Shown piece after piece: positions 34,185-41,762 of a DNA stretch of 64,000 bases; position 1 is the stretch's first letter, and each line of letters starts with the position of its first letter. Location: positions 5,456,001 through 5,520,000 of the forward strand of contig LT549889.1 in the NCBI GenBank assembly GCA_900078775.1, given 5' to 3'. A program made the position numbers and the translations under genes. The DNA is from Mycolicibacterium aurum (GTDB taxonomy: Bacteria; Actinomycetota; Actinomycetes; Mycobacteriales; Mycobacteriaceae). The notes beneath the pieces were generated by a model. That model was given only the letters and a program-made list of their open reading frames with translations. It was not told the DNA's origin and did not search any database.

Positions 34185-34883
34185 GTGACCACCGCATACC
34201 CATACGAATCCGACACCCAGTTCCGTGGCATGGTCACCGACGGCGTCTACGCGCCGCAGGAAGACTCGCAACTGCTGATCGACGTCATGGACAAGACCGC
34301 CCTGGCGCTCGGTGGCAACGTCGCCGACCTGTGCACCGGCAGCGGCGTCGTCGCGGTCAACGCCGCGGCCCAGGGAGCGTCGAGTGTGTCGGCGTTCGAC
34401 ATCTGCCCCAAGGCGGTGCGGTGTGCCCGGGCCAATGCGCAGGTGCACGAGGCCGACGTCGAGGTCTACCTGGGGTCGTGGGCGCGGGCCGCCGAGTTCG
34501 GCCCGTACGACCTGGTCGTCTGCAACCCGCCGTACGTTCCGCATGACCCGTCGGTCGAGCCCGTACCGTCCACCGTGGGCCCGGCCCGCGCCTGGGACGC
34601 CGGGTACGACGGCCGGATGGTGCTCGATCCGCTGTGCGCGGCCGCCCCGGGCCTGCTCGCCGATGGCGGCAGCCTGTTGCTGGTGCAGTCGGAGTTCGCC
34701 GACCCGCGCCGGACGCTCGAGCTGTTGTCCGCTGCCGGCCTCGACGCGGATATCGTTGCGTGGGAATGGATTCCGTTCGGGCCGGTGATGCATTCGCGCG
34801 CCAAGTGGCTGGAAGAGACCGGACGCCTGCAGCCCGGTCGGCGGGAAGAAGAGCTGATGGTGATCCGGGCGGACAAGCCGTGA
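34185..34883 (+). CDS. HemK/PrmC-like class I SAM methyltransferase
   Basis: This 232-residue methyltransferase has the SAM motif VADLCTGSGVVAVNAA (near 46-61) and the NPPY motif in VVCNPPYVPHD (near 113), which marks N-methylation of Gln, Asn or nucleobases. It lacks the N-terminal domain of PrmC and is closer to the eukaryotic HemK2/Mtq2 type in size. The GTG start has GAGAGG upstream. It overlaps the CDGSH gene by four bases (GTGA), so the two are coupled. Confidence 0.82.
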   Translation: MTTAYPYESDTQFRGMVTDGVYAPQEDSQLLIDVMDKTALALGGNVADLCTGSGVVAVNAAAQGASSVSAFDICPKAVRCARANAQVHEADVEVYLGSWARAAEFGPYDLVVCNPPYVPHDPSVEPVPSTVGPARAWDAGYDGRMVLDPLCAAAPGLLADGGSLLLVQSEFADPRRTLELLSAAGLDADIVAWEWIPFGPVMHSRAKWLEETGRLQPGRREEELMVIRADKP

Positions 34884-35098
34884 CGACGGTACGGCCGGTC
34901 CGCGGTGGGCCGGTGATGGTGCAGGGGCCGGTCAGCATCGAGATGCCCGACGGCAGCTGCGTGGAATCCGACCGTTTCATGGTGGCGATCTGCGCCTGCG
35001 GGCGCAGCAAGAACTATCCGCTGTGCGACACCAGCCACCGGCGCCGCCGGCGCGCATCGAGCAGCAAAGCCGCGCCCGCCGAAGAATCGACGGTGTAG
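34880..35098 (+). CDS. CDGSH iron-sulfur domain protein
   Basis: This 72-residue protein carries the CDGSH [2Fe-2S] motif as C-x-C-x(2)-S...P-x-C-D-T-S-H (CACGRSKNYPLCDTSH). The three Cys and the His ligands are all present, with Thr in place of the usual Gly. Such proteins are thought to act in electron transfer or redox sensing. The basic Arg/Lys-rich tail is unusual. It shares a GTGA overlap with the HemK-like gene. Confidence 0.85.
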   Translation: MTTVRPVRGGPVMVQGPVSIEMPDGSCVESDRFMVAICACGRSKNYPLCDTSHRRRRRASSSKAAPAEESTV

Positions 35099-35101
35099 GC
35101 G

Positions 35102-35794
35102 TCAACCCCGGGTGTCGATCACCTGTTGAGCGACCTGCACCAGCTTGGTGTTGGTCTCCTGGGAGAGCTGTCGCAGCATCTCGAAGGCCTGCACATCGTC
35201 GACCTTGTAGCGCTCCATGATGATGCCCTTGGCCTGACCGATGCGGTCGCGGGTGGACAACGCGGCCTCCAGCTGCTGTCCCTCCTGGCTGGCCAGGATG
35301 GCCGCGGCGGCATGCGCGGCGAGGACGACGCCGATGGTCTCGGCCTCCCCGCGCCATACGTTGGGCTGGAAACCGAAGAGGTTCAGCGCACCGGCGGTGC
35401 GATCGGAGGTGTAGAGCTTGAATGACAGCCCGCTGAGCACCCCGATCTCTACGCAGGCCGGTGCGTACCGCGGCCAGCGGTCCTCCTGGCGGAAGTCGTC
35501 GGTGCGCACGATCAGGTCGTCGAGGGCCGCCTGCACGCACGGCCCCTCGTCGTACTGCATCTGCAGCCGGTGCAGCTCGGTGGTGAGCCGGGCATCCTTG
35601 GGTACCGTCTCGAACGTGCGTTCCTTGCCGATCAGCAGGACACCGGCGGCGTCGACCCCGGGTATCAGCTCCAGCGCCGCGGCCGACACCCCGGACAGCA
35701 CCTCATCGAGGCTGCGCGGACCGGCCAGCGAACGCGCCAACTCGGCCATTCGTCCGGCCAGGTCAGGCGTCTCCAGGAACGTCATATCCGGCAT
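35102..35794 (-). CDS. GAF-ANTAR transcription antitermination regulator
   Basis: This 230-residue protein has a GAF domain (about 25-160) and a C-terminal ANTAR domain (about 170-225, 'GQQLEAALSTRDRIGQAKGI' then 'RLSQETNTKLVQVA'-like helices). ANTAR domains bind paired hairpins in RNA to prevent termination. The GAF may sense a small molecule or light/redox. A SigF-type promoter lies just upstream, which suggests stress-dependent expression. It lies in a block with a STAS protein. Confidence 0.85.
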   Translation of the reverse strand: MPDMTFLETPDLAGRMAELARSLAGPRSLDEVLSGVSAAALELIPGVDAAGVLLIGKERTFETVPKDARLTTELHRLQMQYDEGPCVQAALDDLIVRTDDFRQEDRWPRYAPACVEIGVLSGLSFKLYTSDRTAGALNLFGFQPNVWRGEAETIGVVLAAHAAAAILASQEGQQLEAALSTRDRIGQAKGIIMERYKVDDVQAFEMLRQLSQETNTKLVQVAQQVIDTRG

Positions 35795-35801
35795 TGTGCT
35801 C

Positions 35802-35827
35802 TACCCGCGAAGATCTGGACCAAAAAC
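35802..35827 (-). promoter_or_regulatory. SigF-type promoter of GAF-ANTAR gene
   Basis: On the minus strand GTTT (35824-35827), 17 bases, then GGGTA (35802-35806) fit the mycobacterial SigF consensus (GTTT-N15-17-GGGTA). The gene's ATG is 8 bases further on, so transcription would start close to the ATG, with little or no leader. Confidence 0.6.
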
Positions 35828-35846
35828 CCGAAAGGTGCGCTGATGG

Positions 35847-36227
35847 TCAGGCCTTGACCGCCGCCAAGGCCTCATCGAGGGTGGCGAAGATGTCGATAAT
35901 GTCGGCGACGCCAATCAGTTTGAGCGGCCGGCTGGTGATCGGCCCGTCCGCGACGATTGCGAATCGGACGGCGGGCGTCAGATCGGAGTGCGCGCTCACC
36001 AGCGCACCCATGCCTGAGGACCCGAGGAAGTCCACCCCGCTGAGGTCGACGACCAGTGCCGCGGGCGATTTCGCGGCCGCGCCCGAGATCCCGGCTTCCA
36101 GGTCGGGCGTGGTGAGCACGTCGAGGGTGCCGTGAACGGACAACACCGTCACGTCGCCGGACTGGTGTTCCTCCACCGTGCAGCTTGCGAGCGCACTACG
36201 ACCACCCGGTTCTGACTCGCTCACCAT
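35847..36227 (-). CDS. STAS-domain anti-sigma factor antagonist
   Basis: This 126-residue single STAS domain protein resembles SpoIIAA/RsbV-type anti-anti-sigma factors, which release a sigma factor by binding its anti-sigma when unphosphorylated. The phosphorylatable Ser lies in VDFLGSSGMGALV (near residue 77). A strong GGAGGTGACG precedes the ATG, which is why this start was chosen over a longer frame. The SigF-type promoters around it make a link to SigF control plausible, but the partner is unknown. Confidence 0.87.
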   Translation of the reverse strand: MVSESEPGGRSALASCTVEEHQSGDVTVLSVHGTLDVLTTPDLEAGISGAAAKSPAALVVDLSGVDFLGSSGMGALVSAHSDLTPAVRFAIVADGPITSRPLKLIGVADIIDIFATLDEALAAVKA

Positions 36228-36368
36228 CGTCACCTCCGCATGTTCGTTCCCGCCAAGTCGGCATTGCTCGCAGTCTATCGGTGGCGGCATCGCCGGACCC
36301 TGTCGGTGGTCGTCGCCGGTCACAAAGTCCGCACGGCGCAACCTTATCCGTGTAGCGAAGTAGACGGT

Positions 36369-37388
36369 TCACTCCAATGGCCGGCGTAACGAGCTTCTGC
36401 CCTCCGACCAGGCTTTCATCAGGTGGTCGGCCAACCGGTCCTCCACCACCGCGTGGGCCCGGATGCCGAAGACGACGTCCCGGTCGAGGTGCGGTTCCCG
36501 AGCCACCAGATCGCCCACCACATCGGTGCGGACGATCTGTTCGTGCACCGCGTCGGCCTCGACGTGCTCGGCGTAGAACTCGATGCAGGGCCGTGGCGCC
36601 CCCATCCGCTCCAATGCCGCCACCAGGCGTTGGGAACCGGGAGGGGACGTGATCTCGGTCGAGGCGAAGTGACCCACCGCGGCACCGCGCAGTCCGCGGT
36701 GCAGGCCGAACAGCGACATCAGGTTCACCGCGGCCAGCGCCTCGGCCGGTACATGGTCGATGTAACCCAGATAGCTGGAATCCAAGTCGGCGGCGTCCAG
36801 CAGGTCGGCGAACAGCTGCTGATGCAGCCTGGTGCCCCGGCCGGACCCGAACTCGTCGAACTCCACCGCGACGAATGCCGCCTTGGAGTGACCCATCAGC
36901 CGGGGAATGGCCCAGGCGTGCGGATCGCCCTCCTTGAGGTGATAGAGCGAGCGGTGCACGAAGTACTCCCGCATCTGATCCCAGCTGCCGGTGTCGCGCA
37001 GATGGTAGGACAGGCCTGCACCGTCCACCGGCTCCACGGCCAGCGCTTGCATCTCGGCCAAAGCCGTTACATCCGCGTCGATTTCGCCGACCTGGCGACG
37101 AACCTCGGTCAGGAAGATGTTCTCCAGGCGGCCGCGGAAGTGCAGCAGACCGGCGTTCCACTCCCACCCGGTGTCCACCCCCGCGAACCCGCGGTAGTGC
37201 AGTTCGTAGCAGGTGTAGAGCGCCAGGTGCAGATCCAGACCGTACGGATCGGCGTCACCCAGGGAAGCCTCCACCTGGGTGAGGTGGGTAGCGGGCGCGC
37301 GCTCGGTGAGAAGTTCCGTCACGGCCAGCGACAGCGGCCCGCGCGGGTCGGGGAGGCGGGGTTCGACGTAGATGGGAGCAGCAGTCAC
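36369..37388 (-). CDS. Iron-containing redox enzyme family protein (heme-oxygenase-like)
   Basis: This 339-residue protein belongs to the 'iron-containing redox enzyme' group with a heme-oxygenase-like helical fold, in which a diiron or iron centre is held by Glu/His ligands. Candidate ligands are 'TCYELHYRGFAG' (near 60) and 'CIEFYAEHVEADAVHEQIV' (near 270-290), each with a conserved E..H pattern. Substrates for this family are varied and mostly unknown. It starts at GTG 37388. A weaker SigF-type promoter lies just upstream. Confidence 0.78.
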   Translation of the reverse strand: MTAAPIYVEPRLPDPRGPLSLAVTELLTERAPATHLTQVEASLGDADPYGLDLHLALYTCYELHYRGFAGVDTGWEWNAGLLHFRGRLENIFLTEVRRQVGEIDADVTALAEMQALAVEPVDGAGLSYHLRDTGSWDQMREYFVHRSLYHLKEGDPHAWAIPRLMGHSKAAFVAVEFDEFGSGRGTRLHQQLFADLLDAADLDSSYLGYIDHVPAEALAAVNLMSLFGLHRGLRGAAVGHFASTEITSPPGSQRLVAALERMGAPRPCIEFYAEHVEADAVHEQIVRTDVVGDLVAREPHLDRDVVFGIRAHAVVEDRLADHLMKAWSEGRSSLRRPLE

Positions 37389-37399
37389 GAAGCTACGGG

Positions 37400-37424
37400 T
37401 ACCCGATTTCAGTGCAGGTCAATC
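37400..37424 (-). promoter_or_regulatory. Possible SigF-type promoter of redox enzyme gene
   Basis: On the minus strand GATT (37421-37424), 16 bases and GGGTA (37400-37404) match SigF sites apart from one base in the -35 (GATT for GTTT). The GTG start is 12 bases beyond the -10. Confidence 0.35.
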
Positions 37425-37712
37425 GCCCGGCCATTCCCCGGTCCAGCGCTCGAAGACCCGTGCGCCCTGCCGGTCGATGACGGTCTTGACGACCGAGAAG
37501 ATCAGCCCCTGCAGTGCCGCAGCGAGCACCACTTCCTTGAAGGAGTACTCCCGCTCCAGTGCGGTCGGCGGATCCGAATGATCGCCGGGGGAGGCATGCT
37601 TCCAGATCTGCCGGAAGATGGCTCCCGCAACAAGGCCGCCGGCCAGCGAACTCGCCAGTCCCACCGGTCGATACATCAGTTTCGCGGTCAGGGTGGGTTT
37701 ATGGGTGGACAT
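37419..37712 (-). CDS. DUF4235 membrane protein
   Basis: This is a 97-residue DUF4235 protein with two short hydrophobic segments (about 15-35 and 60-80), the family feature 'YRPVGLASSLAGGLVAGAIF' and a C-terminal 'ERWTGEWPGD'. The function is unknown; such proteins sit in stress-related gene clusters. It is the last gene of a small operon with DUF3618 and the holin-like gene. Confidence 0.85.
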   Translation of the reverse strand: MSTHKPTLTAKLMYRPVGLASSLAGGLVAGAIFRQIWKHASPGDHSDPPTALEREYSFKEVVLAAALQGLIFSVVKTVIDRQGARVFERWTGEWPGD

Positions 37713-37722
37713 GTCGGTCTCC

Positions 37723-38013
37723 TTACCGGCGGCGTCGCCAGATGATGATGCCCAGCAGGACCGTCGCGGTACCCACGACGGCGGCGATCACCGGTAGAAC
37801 CGGCTTGACCGTGCCCCGCTCGTCGGTCACCGCGTCGACGACGCGCTCCTTGGTCTCGTCGACCTTCTGCGCGGCGCGCGTCTTGACGTCGAGCTTCTCG
37901 GCGAGGGCCGCCACGGTCTCGCCGACCTCCTCGCGGGTGCGCTCGATATCCTCGGTGATCTCCTCGACGTCCGCGTTCTCGCCGGGTTCCGGGCGCGAGT
38001 CAGGTCCGGGCAT
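37723..38013 (-). CDS. DUF3618 protein
   Basis: This 96-residue protein opens with an acidic, coiled-coil-like region 'VEEITEDIERTREEVGETVA' that is typical of DUF3618. It ends with one transmembrane helix (about 70-91) and RRRR. It probably tethers a helical domain to the membrane; the role is unknown. It overlaps the holin-like gene by 14 bases. Confidence 0.88.
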   Translation of the reverse strand: MPGPDSRPEPGENADVEEITEDIERTREEVGETVAALAEKLDVKTRAAQKVDETKERVVDAVTDERGTVKPVLPVIAAVVGTATVLLGIIIWRRRR

Positions 38014-38413
38014 GGCGGGCTTCCGTTACCACGTGGATGTCCTCGCTGACGTTGGCCACCACGTCCTGTGCCGCCGCCGGAGCCTGCTCCACCTGCTTCT
38101 TGCCGGCGACTCCGGCGATGCCGGCGACCGCGAACAGCACGCCTGCCACGATCAGGGCGGCGGCCCAGACCGGAAGCACGAGTGCCAGCGCGGCGATCGC
38201 GGCGGCCACCACGGCCAGCAGCCCGACGAAGGCCAGCAGGCCGGCCGTGCTGAACAGCCCGGCACCGATGCCGGTTCGTTTGGCGGCTGTCTGAAATTCC
38301 TTTTGCGCCAAGCGGATTTCGTCTCGCACCAGGCGCGAGGTCTGGCTTGTCAACTGATTCATGAGTTCGGGTATCGAGGCCTGGTCGGCAGGCTTCGTTT
38401 GCATGTTCGTCAT
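38000..38413 (-). CDS. Phage-holin-family (Act_holin_E-like) membrane protein
   Basis: This 137-residue protein has an N-terminal amphipathic region 'ELMNQLTSQTSRLVRDEIRL', two hydrophobic helices (about 48-75 and 80-105) and a charged tail. It matches the 'phage holin family' actinobacterial group, which is normally a chromosomal stress membrane protein rather than a real holin. It is the first gene of the operon with DUF3618 and DUF4235, with a SigF-like promoter upstream. ATG 38413 has GGAAC upstream; ATG 38404 is also possible. Confidence 0.85.
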   Translation of the reverse strand: MTNMQTKPADQASIPELMNQLTSQTSRLVRDEIRLAQKEFQTAAKRTGIGAGLFSTAGLLAFVGLLAVVAAAIAALALVLPVWAAALIVAGVLFAVAGIAGVAGKKQVEQAPAAAQDVVANVSEDIHVVTEARHART

Positions 38414-38468
38414 GCGAAGTTCCAATCACTGGTAGTCGGCGGCCACACCGCGGCACTGCGCACTGCAT

Positions 38469-38492
38469 TACCGGCCCGTCACCCGGCTAAAC
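38469..38492 (-). promoter_or_regulatory. SigF-type promoter of the holin-DUF3618-DUF4235 operon
   Basis: On the minus strand GTTT (38489-38492), 15 bases and CGGTA (38469-38473) match the SigF consensus except for the first base of the -10. Its -35 lies only 5 bases from the -35 of a rightward SigF-type promoter. Confidence 0.45.
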
Positions 38493-38497
38493 CTGAC

Positions 38498-38521
38498 GTT
38501 TGGGCAGGTTCGGCCCGGGTA
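38498..38521 (+). promoter_or_regulatory. SigF-type promoter of the glycosyltransferase operon
   Basis: GTTT (38498-38501), 15 bases and GGGTA (38517-38521) match the SigF consensus exactly. It lies 98 bases before the first glycosyltransferase ATG (38619) and is divergent from the promoter at 38469-38492. Confidence 0.6.
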
Positions 38522-38618
38522 CTCCGGTAGCCGCAGCGCTCCTCCAGAACGGTGGGAACGAGGCCCGTGACCGTGCCGGGCGCCTGTCCACATGTGCCCG
38601 TTCAGTAAGGAGTCCTCA

Positions 38619-39683
38619 ATGCGTGTCGCGTCCGTCCCCGCCTCGCACGTCTATGTGCGACACCTCTCGCACCCCGGCGGACTCGACCCGGTGGTCCGGC
38701 TCAAGGATCCCGTGCCGGCCGACGGGCGAAAGGTTCCCGGCGGCTGGTGGCCGCCGCTGATGCTGGAACGCGGGTGGATCGGCGACCACCACGACGAGTT
38801 CGATGTCTTCCACCTGCACTTCGGGTTCGACGCGGTGAGCACCGATGACCTCGTCGAGGTCGTCGAGCAATTGGAGAAGCACCACAAACCGCTGATCTAC
38901 ACCGTGCACGACCTGCGCAACCCGCACCACACCGACCCGTCCGCTCACCAGAGTCGACAGGACATCCTGGTCGGCGCCGCGCACAGCCTGATCACGCTGA
39001 CCGAGGGTGCCGCCGGAGCGGTGCGCCAGCGCTGGGGCCGTGCGGCCCGGGTGCTGCCGCACCCGCATGTACTGGCCAGCCCACGCATCGAGCGGCCCCG
39101 CCCCCGCGCCGCGGAGTTCGTGGTGGGGGTGCACGTCAAGAGCCTGCGCGCGAACATGGATCCGCTCCCCATCCTGGACACCGTGACCGAAACGGTCGCC
39201 GGACTTCCCGGTGGGGTCCTGCAGATCGATGTACACGACGAGATCTTCGACCCGGCCAACCATTGGTACGCCCCCGAGACCGGACGCGCGCTGCTGGACT
39301 ACGGCCGCCACGGCCACGTCCGGGTGCAGGTACACCCCTATTTCACCGACGACCAGTTGTGGGATTACCTGGGCGCGCTGTCCGTCTCGGTGCTGCCATA
39401 CCGGTTCGGCTCACATTCGGGCTGGCTGGAAGCATGCCACGACCTGGGCACCGGGGTGATCGCACCCAGCTGCGGCTTCTATGGCGAGCAGCGTCCGTGT
39501 GAACTGTTCGATCTCGACGAGCACCGGTTCGACCCCGGCTCCCTGCAGCGGGCCGTCACCGCGATGCACCGACAGTGGAGCGCCGGAACTCCCGCGCCAA
39601 GGGCGAGCTGGGCCGAGCGCCGCCGGGAACGAGTCTCGCTGTCCGATAACCATACTCACCTGTATCGGGCGGCGGTGGCATGA
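38619..39683 (+). CDS. Glycosyltransferase (GT-B-like), first of the glycan operon
   Basis: This 354-residue protein has a GT-B layout. The N-terminal half has 'FDVFHLHFGFDA' and 'LIYTVHDLRNPHHT', the typical GT4 acceptor-side strand with a catalytic-like His. The C-terminal half has 'LSVSVLPYRFGSHSGWLEAC', which is the usual 'LPY..GSHSGW.E' nucleotide-sugar site. The sugar is unknown. ATG 38619 has AAGGAG upstream. It overlaps the next glycosyltransferase by four bases (ATGA). Confidence 0.78.
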   Translation: MRVASVPASHVYVRHLSHPGGLDPVVRLKDPVPADGRKVPGGWWPPLMLERGWIGDHHDEFDVFHLHFGFDAVSTDDLVEVVEQLEKHHKPLIYTVHDLRNPHHTDPSAHQSRQDILVGAAHSLITLTEGAAGAVRQRWGRAARVLPHPHVLASPRIERPRPRAAEFVVGVHVKSLRANMDPLPILDTVTETVAGLPGGVLQIDVHDEIFDPANHWYAPETGRALLDYGRHGHVRVQVHPYFTDDQLWDYLGALSVSVLPYRFGSHSGWLEACHDLGTGVIAPSCGFYGEQRPCELFDLDEHRFDPGSLQRAVTAMHRQWSAGTPAPRASWAERRRERVSLSDNHTHLYRAAVA

Positions 39684-40912
39684 GCAGACCATTGCGGATC
39701 GCGGTCATCGCATCCAATCGCTTCCCGATCCGCCAGCCCTTCGCCGGAGGTCTGGAATCGCACATCTGGCACCTGGCCCGGGCACTGGCCGACCGCGGCC
39801 ACCAGGTTTCGTTGTTCGCCGGCACCGGATCGGACGCCGCACCCGGATGCCGCGCCCTGGAGGTCCGCCGGCTCAAGCTGTCGGACGCGGCGGCGCAGGA
39901 CATCTCGATGCCCGGGCTCGCATTCATGAACGACCATCACGCCTACCTCGGCGTCATGCTCGAACTCGCGCGCACCGGCGAATTCGACGTGGTGCACAAC
40001 CACAGCCTGCACCACCTCCCGGTCGCGATGGCCCCGATGCTGCCGGTGCCGATGCTCACCACCGTGCACACCCCGCCGACGCCCTGGCTGGAATCGGCGT
40101 TGACGGTGACCGGCGGTGCCGGAACCCGGCTGGCCGCGGTCAGTCAGCACACCGCCCGCTCGTGGTCACACATCGCGCCCGACATCGAGGTCGTCCCGAA
40201 CGGGATCGACACGGCCCGTTGGTCATTGGGGGCAGGTGGGGACAACCTGGTCTGGTTTGGCCGGATCACCCCGGAGAAGGGGACACATCTGGCGATCGCC
40301 GCCGCCCGCGCCGCGGGTACCCCGCTGGTGCTGGCCGGCCCGGTGTCGGACCCGGCCTACTTCGCCGAGTCGGTCGAACCGCAGCTGGGCGGGCAGGTGC
40401 GGTACGCCGGCCACCTCGTCCACGACGAACTGCTGGATCTGGTGGGCGAGTCCGCCGCGGCGCTGGTCACCCCGATGTGGGATGAACCCTACGGACTGGT
40501 GGTCGCCGAGGCGATGTCCTGCGGCACACCGGTGGTGGCGTTCGACCGCGGCGGTATCCGGGAACTGATCGCACCCCGAGCGGGCCGGTTGGTGCCGCCC
40601 GCAGATGTGGGGGCCATGGCCGCGGCGATCCCTGCAGCGCTGGCGCTCGACCGGCACGAGGTCCGCCGACACGCGATCGCACGGTGTTCGGCCGACGCGA
40701 TGCTGACCTCCTATGTGGAGTTGTACCAACAGATGATCACGGACGTCGGGGGCAGAGACGATGATCGGCTACTACGTGCACCATCACGGCTTCGGGCATC
40801 TGGCTCGGGCGATGAGCATCTCCGAACACCTGCACCGCCCGGTCACGGTGCTCACCAGCCGGCCGGTACCCGAGCCGAACCCGTTCAGCTCCGTTGTCCA
40901 GCTTCCGCGTGA
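39680..40912 (+). CDS. GT4-family glycosyltransferase with out-of-place 3' extension
   Basis: This GT4 enzyme has the GGLESH acceptor loop near residues 24-29, the 'VVPNGIDTARW' and 'WFGRITPEKG' donor region, and the EPYGLVVAEAMSCGTPVV signature (near 275-292). As sequenced it reads 410 residues and overlaps the next gene by 152 bases, with a final ~50-residue stretch rich in Arg, Pro and Ala. A G5 run at 40748-40752 read as G6 would end it at a TGA (40762-40764) overlapping the next ATG, giving 361 residues. The longer form is probably an artefact. Confidence 0.82.
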   Translation: MSRPLRIAVIASNRFPIRQPFAGGLESHIWHLARALADRGHQVSLFAGTGSDAAPGCRALEVRRLKLSDAAAQDISMPGLAFMNDHHAYLGVMLELARTGEFDVVHNHSLHHLPVAMAPMLPVPMLTTVHTPPTPWLESALTVTGGAGTRLAAVSQHTARSWSHIAPDIEVVPNGIDTARWSLGAGGDNLVWFGRITPEKGTHLAIAAARAAGTPLVLAGPVSDPAYFAESVEPQLGGQVRYAGHLVHDELLDLVGESAAALVTPMWDEPYGLVVAEAMSCGTPVVAFDRGGIRELIAPRAGRLVPPADVGAMAAAIPAALALDRHEVRRHAIARCSADAMLTSYVELYQQMITDVGGRDDDRLLRAPSRLRASGSGDEHLRTPAPPGHGAHQPAGTRAEPVQLRCPASA

Positions 40913-41762
40913 CGACGGTGCCGCCACCGTCCGGGAGCCGACGGCCCACGGATCCCTGCACTGGGCACCGCATTTCGACGAGGGCTACGGCGATCGCATG
41001 GAGGCCGTCATGCGGTGGGTCCGGGACGCGCAGCCGGAGGTCTTCGTCGTGGACGTGTCCGTCGAGGTCGCGGTGTTCGTCCGGCTGCTCGGCATCCCGG
41101 TGGTGGTGACGGCGCTGCCCGGCAACCGGATCGACGCACCGCACCGGCTGGTGCACCGGATGGCGGATCAGATCATCGCGGCCTGGCCGAAGGATCTGCG
41201 TGTCCCGTCCTGGCTGCGGCCGCACGAGAACAAGACGGCGTTCGTCGGGGGGATCAGTCGATTCGACGGCAGGCCCCGGGTTTTCGGGGAGGGTGACGGG
41301 ACGAAGGTGGTGGTGCTCTCCGGTGCCGAGGGCATGCGCATGTGCGAAGGCGAACTGAGCGCCGGCGCCGGGGCGTCCCCGATCACCTGGTCTGCTTTGG
41401 GCGGAACCGGCGGCTGGACGGCCGATCCCTGGCCACAACTGAGCGCGGCCGACCTGGTGGTCACCCACGCGGGCCAGAACTCCATCGCCGACGTCGCGGC
41501 GGCGGCCCGGCCCACCATCGTCATCCCGCAGACCCGGCCCTTCGACGAGCAGCGGGCCACCGCGGAGGTGCTGGGACGCCATCAGCTCGCGGTGGTGGCG
41601 CCCCACTGGCCGCCGCCGCGGGCCTGGTCGGCGCTGATGGACCGGGCCAAGGCCTTGGATACCGACCGGTGGAAACTCTGGGAGGTCGAGGGCGCGGCCC
41701 GCCGTGCCGCGACGGCGATCGAGGACACGGCGCACCGCTGCCGAGGGCGGGCGGCGACATGA
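40761..41762 (+). CDS. UDP-glycosyltransferase/MurG-like glycosyltransferase
   Basis: This 333-residue GT-B protein begins 'MIGYYVHHHGFGHLARAMSI', a GT-B N-terminus with the GxGHxxR pattern. The C-terminal half carries 'VVTHAGQNSIADVAAAARPT', as in MurG and UDPGT-type donors, followed by 'PFDEQRATAEVL'. The His-Ala-Gly-x-Asn motif binds the sugar nucleotide. It is coupled to the next gene by ATGA. It is the third of four glycosyltransferases in this operon. Confidence 0.82.
   Translation: MIGYYVHHHGFGHLARAMSISEHLHRPVTVLTSRPVPEPNPFSSVVQLPRDDGAATVREPTAHGSLHWAPHFDEGYGDRMEAVMRWVRDAQPEVFVVDVSVEVAVFVRLLGIPVVVTALPGNRIDAPHRLVHRMADQIIAAWPKDLRVPSWLRPHENKTAFVGGISRFDGRPRVFGEGDGTKVVVLSGAEGMRMCEGELSAGAGASPITWSALGGTGGWTADPWPQLSAADLVVTHAGQNSIADVAAAARPTIVIPQTRPFDEQRATAEVLGRHQLAVVAPHWPPPRAWSALMDRAKALDTDRWKLWEVEGAARRAATAIEDTAHRCRGRAAT

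Noticed and set aside
38000..38413. Prophage holin
   Set aside because: It belongs to a chromosomal actinobacterial family, is grouped with DUF3618 and DUF4235, and has no phage genes nearby.
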